Below are positions 46,398 to 54,009 of a stretch of DNA of 64,000 bases, in pieces. Position 1 is the stretch's first letter; each line of letters begins with the position of its first letter. The stretch spans positions 434,001 to 498,000 of the forward strand of contig NZ_FRDA01000002.1 in NCBI RefSeq assembly GCF_900143095.1, given 5' to 3'. The position numbers were made by a program, and so were the translations under genes. Under the pieces are notes generated by a model. The model worked only from the letters and a program-made list of their open reading frames with translations. It did not search any database and was not told where the DNA came from. This stretch comes from Pseudomonas asturiensis. Lineage in GTDB: Bacteria; Pseudomonadota; Gammaproteobacteria; Pseudomonadales; Pseudomonadaceae.

Positions 46398-47494
46398 GCA
46401 GCACCGCGCAACCTGCGCCGACGTGGAAAAACCTGTGCCTGCTCTGCACGCTGCTGATGGCCTTGCCGGGTTGCCGCGACAAGCCGGTCCGCGAAGCCCT
46501 CGATCGCCCCGTGCTGTTCACTGAAGTGGCCACCTCGCACGACAGTCTGCGCGCCCGCTTTGCCGGCACGGTCCAGCCGCAATACGAGGTGGCGCTAGGT
46601 TTCCGTGTCGCCGGGCGAGTCGCCACCCGACAGGCAGAGATCGGCCAGGCCGTGCGCAAGGGTGATCTGCTCGCCACCCTGGAACCCAGCGAGCAGCAGA
46701 ACCAGTTGCACGCTCGGCAGGCAGAACTCAGCAAGGCGCAATCCTCTTGGCAACAGATACGTGACGAACAGTTGCGCTACCAGCAACTGTTCGAACGCGG
46801 TGTCGGCTCTCGGGCGCGGCTCGATCAACTGAGCAGCGACCTGCGCAATCAGGACGCCTTGCAACAACGCGCGCGCGTTGCCCTGCAACAGGCTGGCGAT
46901 CACGTGACGTACACACGCCTGTTCGCCGAGTTCGACGGTCTGGTCACTGACTGGCGTGCCGAAGTGGGTCAGGTGATGTCTGCCGGGCAGCCGGTGGTCA
47001 GCCTGGCACGCCCGGAAAGTCGGGAAGTGGTGGTCGACCTGCCGGTCGGGCTGGTCGCCTCGTTGACCGACAAGGTGCAGATCCGGGTCATGTCGCCACT
47101 GGACGAAAAAATCTCGGTGGTCGCGCAGGTCCGCCAGTTGTCTCCCCAGATGGACGCCAACACACGCACCCAGCGGGTGCGACTGGCGCTGCACGATACG
47201 CCGGACAGCTTGCGCCTCGGCTCGACCGTGAGCATTGACATCAGAGGACCTGCATCCCCGGCCCTCCAATTGCCCGACAGCGCGCTGCTGCAACGCAATG
47301 GCCAGGCGCAGGTGTGGGTGGTCGACCCACTGACCTCGACGCTGGACCCGCGAGCGGTGCAGGTGTTGTCACGCAACGGCTCGACGATTCAAGTCAGTGG
47401 CCCGTTGCAGGCCGGCGACAAAGTCGTCATTGCAGGCGTCAACACGATGCAGCCCGGACAGAAAGTACGCATGGAACGAGAGGTCCGTTTGTGA
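46394..47494 (+). CDS. Second RND periplasmic adaptor, TriB-like
   Basis: A 366-residue lipoprotein adaptor with lipobox LPGC at Cys27, lipoyl halves around GFRVAGRVATRQAEIGQAV and a helical hairpin. In TriABC of P. aeruginosa both adaptors are needed, and the pair is thought to alternate in the adaptor hexamer. Its start overlaps the previous gene as ATGA and its stop overlaps the pump's GTG start, so all three are co-translated. Confidence 0.88.
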   Translation: MSSTAQPAPTWKNLCLLCTLLMALPGCRDKPVREALDRPVLFTEVATSHDSLRARFAGTVQPQYEVALGFRVAGRVATRQAEIGQAVRKGDLLATLEPSEQQNQLHARQAELSKAQSSWQQIRDEQLRYQQLFERGVGSRARLDQLSSDLRNQDALQQRARVALQQAGDHVTYTRLFAEFDGLVTDWRAEVGQVMSAGQPVVSLARPESREVVVDLPVGLVASLTDKVQIRVMSPLDEKISVVAQVRQLSPQMDANTRTQRVRLALHDTPDSLRLGSTVSIDIRGPASPALQLPDSALLQRNGQAQVWVVDPLTSTLDPRAVQVLSRNGSTIQVSGPLQAGDKVVIAGVNTMQPGQKVRMEREVRL

Positions 47495-50400
47495 AGGAGC
47501 GCTTCAATCTGTCGGCCTGGGGCCTCAGGCATCGCACGCTGGTCTGGTACATGATGTTCGTTTCGCTGCTGATGGGCTGTGGATCGTTCCTGAATCTGGG
47601 ACGCGAGGAAGACCCCTCGTTCGCGATCAAGACCATGGTGATTCAGGCGCGCTGGCCGGGTGCGACCCTGAACGACACCTTGCAGCAGGTGACCGATCGA
47701 CTCGAGAAGAAGCTCGAAGAAATCGATGCGCTCGACTACGTGAAAAGCTACACGCTGGCCGGCGAATCCACATTATTTGTATTTCTCAAAAGCGAAACCC
47801 GCAGCGCCGACATTCCCCAGGCCTGGTATCAAGTGCGCAAGAAGATCAGCGACGTGCGCGGCGAATTGCCCAGCGGGATTCAGGGCCCGGTATTCAACGA
47901 CGAGTTCGGCGACGTGTTCGGCAGCATCTATGCCTTCACCACTGACGGCCTGTCCTTTCGCCAGTTGCGCGATTACGTCGAGCAGGTGCGAGCCGACATC
48001 CGCAGCGTGCCCAACCTGGGCAAGATCGAGCTACTCGGCGCCCAACGCGAAGTCATCTACCTGAATTTTTCCGTTCGCAAACTGGCCGCCCTGGGGATCG
48101 ATCAGCGCCAGGTGTTGCAAAGCCTGCAAGCCCAGAACTCAGTGACGCCTGCCGGGGTCATGGAAGCGGGTCCAGAACGTATTGCAGTCAGGGCCAGCGG
48201 CCAGTTCTCCAACGAAGAGGATCTGCTGGCGGTCAATCTGCGCTTCGGCGAGCGCTTCTTTCGCCTGAGTGATCTGGCCACCGTCGAACGCCGTTACGCC
48301 GACCCGCCCTCTTCCCTGTTCCGGTTCAACGGCCAGCCTGCCATCGGCCTGGCCGTGGCCATGAAACAGGGCGGCAACATTCAAGCTTTCGGCACCCAAC
48401 TGCAGCAGCGCATCGAAGAACTCACCACCGAACTGCCGCTGGGCATCGATGTGCATCTAGTATCGAGTCAGGCCGATGTGGTTGAAAAAGCCATCGGCGG
48501 TTTCACCCGGGCGCTGTTCGAAGCGATCCTGATCGTGCTGGTGGTCAGCTTCATCAGCCTGGGCATCCGCGCGGGTCTGGTGGTGGCTTGTTCGATTCCA
48601 CTGGTGCTCGCGCTGGTCTTCGTGTTCATGGAGTACAGCGGCATCACCATGCAGCGTATTTCCCTCGGCGCGCTGATCATTGCGCTCGGCCTGCTGGTGG
48701 ATGATGCGATGATCACTGTCGAGATGATGGTGACCCGCCTCGAACACGGCGACACCCGAGAACAGGCAGCGACCTTTGCCTACACCTCGACCGCATTCCC
48801 GATGCTGACGGGCACCCTGGTCACCGTCGCGGGTTTTGTGCCGATCGGCCTGAATCACAGCTCGGCGGGTGAATACGTGTTCACCATGTTTGCGGTGATT
48901 GCCGTAGCGCTATTGCTGTCCTGGCTGGTGGCCGTGCTGTTCGCGCCACTGATCGGCGTTCACATCCTCAAGGTGTCGGCGGTGCATGCGGCACCGGGAC
49001 ACTGGATGCGCGGCTTCAGCCGGTCACTGGTCAAGGCGCTGGAACATCGTGGGTGGGTGATCGGGATCACGGCATTGATCTTCGTCGGCTCGCTGTTTGC
49101 CAGCACACTGCTGCAGAACCAGTTCTTCCCGGACTCGGATCGCCCGGAGATCCTCGTCGACCTCTACATGCCGCAAAACGGCTCTATCGAAGGCACCCGC
49201 CAGACCATGGACCGCTTCGAGGCCACGCTCAAGGAGGATCCGGACGTGCTGCACTGGAGCTCCTACGTCGGCAAGGGCGCGGTGCGTTTCTACCTGCCGC
49301 TGGACCAGCAACTGAGCAACCCGTTCTACGGCCAGATGGTTATCGTCAGTCGCGGTGGCGAGTCGCGTGACCGACTGATCGAACGCCTGCGCCAGCGCTT
49401 TCGCGACGACTACGTCGGGGTCGGCGGCTACGTGCAGCCGCTGAACATGGGCCCGCCGGTGGGCTGGCCGATTCAGTACCGCGTCAGCGGACCGGATATC
49501 GAACAGGTACGCAGTCAGGCCATGGCGCTCGCCGCGATTCTCGACACCCACCCCGACATCGGTCAGGTGATCTACGACTGGAACGAGCCTGGCAAGGTGC
49601 TGAAGATCGACATCGCGCAGGACAAGGTGCGTCAGTTCGGCCTGTCATCGGAAGACGTCGCGCAGATTCTCAACAGTTTGGTCAGCGGCACGACCATCAC
49701 CCAGATACGCGACAGCACCTACCTGATCGACCTGGTAGGACGCGCGCAGAATGACGAACGCAGCTCCATTCAGACCCTTGGCAGCCTGCAGATCCCGACA
49801 CCGAATGGTTCGACCGTCCCGCTGCTGTCCTTCGCCACCCTTAGCTATGAGCAGGAGCAACCACTGGTCTGGCGTCGTGACCGTCTGCCCACCATCACCC
49901 TCAAGGCAAGCGTGCTGGGCAAGCTGCAACCGGCGGCCCTGGTCAAACAGTTGAAACCCGAGATCGATGCGTTCAGTGCCACCCTACCCGTGCGCTATTC
50001 GGTTGCCACAGGCGGCGCAGTCGAAGCCAGCGCCCGCTCCCAGGGACCGATTCTGAAAGTCGTGCCGCTGATGCTGTTATTGGTCGTCAGCTTCCTGATG
50101 ATCCAGCTGCACAGCGTGAAAAAGCTGCTGCTGGTGGTCAGCGTCGTACCGCTCGGGTTGATAGGTGTCGTCGCCGCGCTTTTGATTTCGGGCTATCCGC
50201 TGGGCTTCGTGGCGATTCTCGGGGTGCTGGCTCTGATCGGCATCATCATCCGCAATTCGGTGATTCTGGTGACCCAGATCGACGAATTCATGGCTGCAGG
50301 TGAAAGCCCCTGGGCGTCGGTCATCAAGGCTACAGAGCATCGATGCAGGCCCATCCTGTTAACGGCCGCCGCCGCCAGCCTGGGCATGATCCCGATCGCA

Positions 50401-50529
50401 CGCGAGGTGTTCTGGGGGCCGATGGCCATCGCCATGATCGGCGGCATCGCCGTCGCCACCCTGCTGACCCTGTTTTTTCTGCCCGCGCTGTATGTGGTGT
50501 GCTATGGAATCAGGCCAGCGGGGCGTTAG
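47491..50529 (+). CDS. RND multidrug-type efflux pump, TriC-like
   Basis: A 1012-residue proton-driven inner-membrane pump with 12 helices and two large periplasmic loops. The proton-relay pair Asp404/Asp405 is seen in LLVDDAMITVEMM. It starts at GTG 47491, overlapping the adaptor stop. No outer-membrane channel gene is present, so it would borrow a TolC-like protein (OpmH in P. aeruginosa). TriC exports triclosan, which is not its natural cargo; the nearness of rhlA suggests a lipid or surfactant cargo as a hypothesis. Confidence 0.9.
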   Translation: MKERFNLSAWGLRHRTLVWYMMFVSLLMGCGSFLNLGREEDPSFAIKTMVIQARWPGATLNDTLQQVTDRLEKKLEEIDALDYVKSYTLAGESTLFVFLKSETRSADIPQAWYQVRKKISDVRGELPSGIQGPVFNDEFGDVFGSIYAFTTDGLSFRQLRDYVEQVRADIRSVPNLGKIELLGAQREVIYLNFSVRKLAALGIDQRQVLQSLQAQNSVTPAGVMEAGPERIAVRASGQFSNEEDLLAVNLRFGERFFRLSDLATVERRYADPPSSLFRFNGQPAIGLAVAMKQGGNIQAFGTQLQQRIEELTTELPLGIDVHLVSSQADVVEKAIGGFTRALFEAILIVLVVSFISLGIRAGLVVACSIPLVLALVFVFMEYSGITMQRISLGALIIALGLLVDDAMITVEMMVTRLEHGDTREQAATFAYTSTAFPMLTGTLVTVAGFVPIGLNHSSAGEYVFTMFAVIAVALLLSWLVAVLFAPLIGVHILKVSAVHAAPGHWMRGFSRSLVKALEHRGWVIGITALIFVGSLFASTLLQNQFFPDSDRPEILVDLYMPQNGSIEGTRQTMDRFEATLKEDPDVLHWSSYVGKGAVRFYLPLDQQLSNPFYGQMVIVSRGGESRDRLIERLRQRFRDDYVGVGGYVQPLNMGPPVGWPIQYRVSGPDIEQVRSQAMALAAILDTHPDIGQVIYDWNEPGKVLKIDIAQDKVRQFGLSSEDVAQILNSLVSGTTITQIRDSTYLIDLVGRAQNDERSSIQTLGSLQIPTPNGSTVPLLSFATLSYEQEQPLVWRRDRLPTITLKASVLGKLQPAALVKQLKPEIDAFSATLPVRYSVATGGAVEASARSQGPILKVVPLMLLLVVSFLMIQLHSVKKLLLVVSVVPLGLIGVVAALLISGYPLGFVAILGVLALIGIIIRNSVILVTQIDEFMAAGESPWASVIKATEHRCRPILLTAAAASLGMIPIAREVFWGPMAIAMIGGIAVATLLTLFFLPALYVVCYGIRPAGR

Positions 50530-50767
50530 GAGCGTTAGGGGCGACAAGCGCGTGATGAAGGTGTGCACTGTGGCATTACTCGCGGCGGCAGGCAGACTGC
50601 CTCACTCGCTGATTCGATTCCAATTATCACTCATGGAAATATCTTGTATCACCTCGCCGCACCTACTTAATTGTCGGCAAAACCATTAGCCTGCTCGGCA
50701 TTCCATTCTGAACGGCCCGCGCGCGGTAAAAGCGTGCGTGCAGGCCGATTGCACGAGCGAGACCGCA

Positions 50768-51982
50768 ATGCCCCACTCGACCCAAACCCATTCCGACAGC
50801 CTCACCATGACCCGTGGTCTGGTGATGCTGTTTGCGTTCTGCTGCGGCGCCATTGTCGCCAATATCTATTATGCCCAGCCGATCATTGAGCTGATCGCGC
50901 CGGACATCGGCCTGTCCAGTACGGCTGCGAGCCTGATCGTGTCGTTGACGCAGATCGGGTATGCACTGGGCCTGTTCTTTCTGGTACCGCTGGGTGACTT
51001 GCTGGAAAACCGCAAACTGATGCTGATCACTACCGCCGTTGCGACCTTGAGTCTGCTGGGCGCGGCGTTCGCCGAGCAGCCGAACCTGTTTTTGCTGGTC
51101 TCGCTGTTGGTGGGTTTCAGTTCAGTGTCAGTACAGATGCTGATCCCGCTGGCGGCGCACCTGGCACCCGAGGAATCTCGCGGGCGCGTGGTCGGCTCGA
51201 TCATGGGCGGCCTGCTGCTCGGCATCCTGTTGGCGCGGCCGATTTCCAGCCTGGTGGCCGACAACTTTGGCTGGCGTGCTGTGTTTGCCTCGGCGGCTGT
51301 GGTGATGGTCGGCATCAGCATGGTACTGGCAACCACAATGCCGAAACGTATGCCTGACCATCGTGCCACCTACGGCCAATTGCTGTTTTCGCTCTGGACA
51401 CTGCTGCGTACCCAGCCGGTGCTGCGCCAGCGTGCGTTCTATCAAGCCTGCATGTTCGCCACCTTCAGCCTGTTCTGGACGGCGGTGCCGCTTGAACTGT
51501 CGCGCAATCACGGCCTGACACAAACCCAGATCGCCCTTTTTGCGCTGATCGGCGCTATCGGAGCGATTGCCGCGCCCATCAGCGGCCGACTGGCTGATGC
51601 AGGCCACACCCGAATCGTCTCGCTGGGTGCGCTGCTGCTCGGTGCGCTGAGCTTCTTGCCCGGGCTGGTCCACCCGGTCTACAGCGTGATCGGCCTGGCC
51701 GTGACCGGCGTAGTGCTGGACTACTGCGTGCAGACCAGCATGGTGCTGGGCCAGCGCACCGTCTACGCACTGGATGCCGCCAGCCGCAGCCGACTCAACG
51801 CGCTCTACATGACCAGCATCTTTATTGGCGGCGCCATCGGCTCGGCAGTGGCCAGCCCGCTGTTCGACCATGGCGGATGGACCTGGGTACTGATCGCAGG
51901 CACAGCGCTGCCATTGATTGCGCTGCTGGCATTCTTGAAGGATGCGTCGGGTGAGCGGGCTGCGCGGGCCCGCCGGAACTGA
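50768..51982 (+). CDS. MFS transporter (drug or metabolite exporter type)
   Basis: A roughly 404-residue 12-helix MFS protein of the 12-spanner exporter group (AraJ/YgaY-like). The N-terminal motif NIYYAQPIIELIA and the loop LGDLLENRKL (MFS motif A variant) are evident. The start is taken at ATG 50768; GTG 50738 and ATG 50807 are alternatives. Cargo unknown. It lies 238 bases after the RND pump and probably has its own promoter. Confidence 0.85.
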   Translation: MPHSTQTHSDSLTMTRGLVMLFAFCCGAIVANIYYAQPIIELIAPDIGLSSTAASLIVSLTQIGYALGLFFLVPLGDLLENRKLMLITTAVATLSLLGAAFAEQPNLFLLVSLLVGFSSVSVQMLIPLAAHLAPEESRGRVVGSIMGGLLLGILLARPISSLVADNFGWRAVFASAAVVMVGISMVLATTMPKRMPDHRATYGQLLFSLWTLLRTQPVLRQRAFYQACMFATFSLFWTAVPLELSRNHGLTQTQIALFALIGAIGAIAAPISGRLADAGHTRIVSLGALLLGALSFLPGLVHPVYSVIGLAVTGVVLDYCVQTSMVLGQRTVYALDAASRSRLNALYMTSIFIGGAIGSAVASPLFDHGGWTWVLIAGTALPLIALLAFLKDASGERAARARRN

Positions 51983-52307
51983 GCGATACCTGGCTACTTT
52001 TCGCGGACAGAGCCCTCTGTCCGCACGCTTTACATTGACGCTCAGGCCCGCCTGATCGCTCTGAATCCCCATCGCGCGACTAAACACTGCACTTCACACG
52101 TGAATTGCAGGATAATGGCACCGCGACAGCATCACCCCCTTACCCTTCTGTTTCTCCCCCGCATTTCAAGGTTCGCGTCTCCAGCATCCCTGGCAGCGCG
52201 GTTGAACACGGATTGTACAAACGCCTCACCACCAGGCTCTCAACCCGCCATGCAGTTGATCTGACATCGGCACGCATTTCTCGACATCCGAACAAGGCAA
52301 AACAGCA
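51983..52307. other. Intergenic region before the unrecognised membrane protein
   Basis: 325 bases. It contains the hairpin at 52003-52024 and, at 52088-52109, the quasi-palindrome TGCA-CTTCACACGTGAAT-TGCA, in which nine of eleven positions per arm match. The latter may be an operator for the next gene. No gene is supported. Confidence 0.4.
52003..52024 (+). terminator. Hairpin after the MFS gene
   Basis: GCGGACAGAG-CC-CTCTGTCCGC is a perfect 10-pair stem 20 bases after the stop. Only a short T-rich stretch (CTTT) follows, so termination may be partial. Confidence 0.5.
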
Positions 52308-53063
52308 ATGGACGCAGCACCACCCGCACCATCCACCAGCAGAATTTCAGCTATTTTTGCCAAGATATCGGTCGGTATCGGCGGCATGATCGGCGTCTTG
52401 TGGAGCATCTTTACCTACCTTTTTCCAGACCCGGGCGCCTTGGGCCTCAGCGTTGATTTTATCAACTGGAAAACGTTGATCACTCTCGTCGCCAGCCTGA
52501 CGCTGTGTGCAGGCCTGGGCATTGCCATCGTGGCAAGAAAACTGCCTGGGGTGCTCAAACTCAGCGTCTGGCTGGCGTTAGCGCTCATGCTCTGCGCGGT
52601 GTTCTTCAAACTGGGTGGCGAGTACGCCAAGCCATCAGTGGAGTTCGCCCGCAGCCAGAAACTGTTCGTTGAAAACGATAACGCCAATGTGTTCGGCAAG
52701 CGCGCCGAGACCGTAGACAAGCTGAGCCTTGAACTGCTGGACTGCGACCAGAACGGTCAGTCACCGACCTGTACGATGGAGTTGGTGAACAAGAGCGCAG
52801 ACCGCGATTTCCGCTTTCTGAACCCGATCAGTCTGTTCGACGAAACAGGCGGGGCGTTGAGCCTGACTCAATTGCGGGTCGGCGATGCAAAGTACGACCG
52901 CTGGGATTCCTTCCAGTTGATCCGCAACGTGCCTACCCGCGTGACGCTGATCTTTGAAGCGGCCAAAGGCCGAGTCAAACTCTCCCCTGCGCTGAAACTC
53001 ACATTCCGTGATCGCGAGGGCAAGGAAAACGTACTCAAATTCAACGACGTGAAGGTCAACTGA
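52308..53063 (+). CDS. Unrecognised membrane protein with C-terminal soluble domain
   Basis: A 251-residue protein I do not recognise. Three hydrophobic helices (about residues 20-42, 52-75 and 80-101) are followed by a soluble domain of about 145 residues that appears beta-rich. The soluble part has two cysteines, LLDCDQNGQ and PTCTMEL, eight residues apart, which may form a disulphide if the domain is periplasmic. The ending LTFRDREGKENVLKFNDVKV looks like an edge-strand pair. No neighbour suggests a role. Confidence 0.65.
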   Translation: MDAAPPAPSTSRISAIFAKISVGIGGMIGVLWSIFTYLFPDPGALGLSVDFINWKTLITLVASLTLCAGLGIAIVARKLPGVLKLSVWLALALMLCAVFFKLGGEYAKPSVEFARSQKLFVENDNANVFGKRAETVDKLSLELLDCDQNGQSPTCTMELVNKSADRDFRFLNPISLFDETGGALSLTQLRVGDAKYDRWDSFQLIRNVPTRVTLIFEAAKGRVKLSPALKLTFRDREGKENVLKFNDVKVN

Positions 53064-53090
53064 TCCGGCAGGACAGGCAGCACCCGAGTA

Positions 53091-53173
53091 TTCGCAAGCA
53101 AGCCCGCTCTCACCACACAAACCGTCACTTGCAAAGTAGAGGCGGTTTTTGTGGGAGCGAGCTTGCTCGCGAA
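53091..53173. repeat. Degenerate REP doublet
   Basis: Arms at 53091-53113 and 53151-53173 agree at 20 of 23 positions as reverse complements. The right arm carries the same core as the perfect doublet at 13274-13339; the left arm has three changes. It lies between convergent genes. Confidence 0.75.
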
Positions 53174-53214
53174 AGGGCCGGCGCCATCCGGGCGCTAGCC
53201 TTGAGCCAGGCGTA

Positions 53215-53934
53215 TCAACGAGCCGATTCTTCCAGCCATTGAGCCAGGTCCGAAACCTCGGCCTCACTCAGGCTGTGCCCCAACCCTTGATAGCCGTGAA
53301 ACTCAGGCTTGAGACCGAGCGCTTTCAAGGTCGCCTCGGCGTCGGGGCCACTGGCGTAGGACACCTGACGGTCTTCGGTGCCATGGCCGATAAAGACGTT
53401 CAGGTGTTTGAGCGCATCGCTGGGCTGGAGTCCGGATTTAACCACCGGCAACAGCCGCCCGCTCAATGCCGCAATCCCGCCCACCAGTGCTGGCTGGCGC
53501 AGGGCAACCTCGTAGCTCATCATCGCGCCTTGGCTGAAGCCCACCAGAAACACCTTTTCCGGCTGCGTCTGGTACTTGTCCGTCGCCTGACCGATGAACG
53601 CTGTCAGTCGCTCGGTGCTGCTTTTCAGCTCGTCGGTCACGCCGTCGTATTCGGTCACGCCTGGCTTGCGCGTGAACCATTTGTAGCTGTCGGTCTGCAG
53701 TTCGACCGGGGCCTGGACCGACAGGTAGTTGTAACCGGAAGGCAGACGATCCTTGAGGCTGAACAGGTCCGCCGCGTTACTGCCGTAGCCGTGGATGAAG
53801 ATTACCAACGGCGTGTTCGGCGTGTCGCTGCTGGCTTGAGCGAGGTAGTTCAGGGGCAGGTCGGTGTGCAGGGTGTCCTGCGCCTGAACCAGCCCGGAAC
53901 AGACGAAAAGCAATGCGGCGAAAAATTTCAGCAT
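53215..53934 (-). CDS. Periplasmic alpha/beta hydrolase (carboxylesterase type)
   Basis: A 239-residue hydrolase of the phospholipase/carboxylesterase (dienelactone-hydrolase-like) family with a signal peptide (MLKFFAALLFVCSGLVQA). The nucleophile elbow is VGFSQGAMMS, and the histidine lies in GYQGLGHSLS near the end. Most relatives are cytosolic, so the signal peptide is a notable variation. It lies 76 bases past the secretin gene end on the same strand; co-transcription with the secretion operon is possible but not shown. Confidence 0.82.
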   Translation of the reverse strand: MLKFFAALLFVCSGLVQAQDTLHTDLPLNYLAQASSDTPNTPLVIFIHGYGSNAADLFSLKDRLPSGYNYLSVQAPVELQTDSYKWFTRKPGVTEYDGVTDELKSSTERLTAFIGQATDKYQTQPEKVFLVGFSQGAMMSYEVALRQPALVGGIAALSGRLLPVVKSGLQPSDALKHLNVFIGHGTEDRQVSYASGPDAEATLKALGLKPEFHGYQGLGHSLSEAEVSDLAQWLEESAR

Positions 53935-54009
53935 CGGTCGAAAACCTCGGTTGAACGCTGCCCGCAGGCAGCGTTGTCGGTGGACGTCGGAGCGAAAACT
54001 AACACACCC

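Noticed and set aside
53114..53150. AAACCG...CGGTTTTT between the REP arms as a terminator
   Set aside because: The stem is only about six pairs with a long loop; the REP doublet explains the symmetry better.
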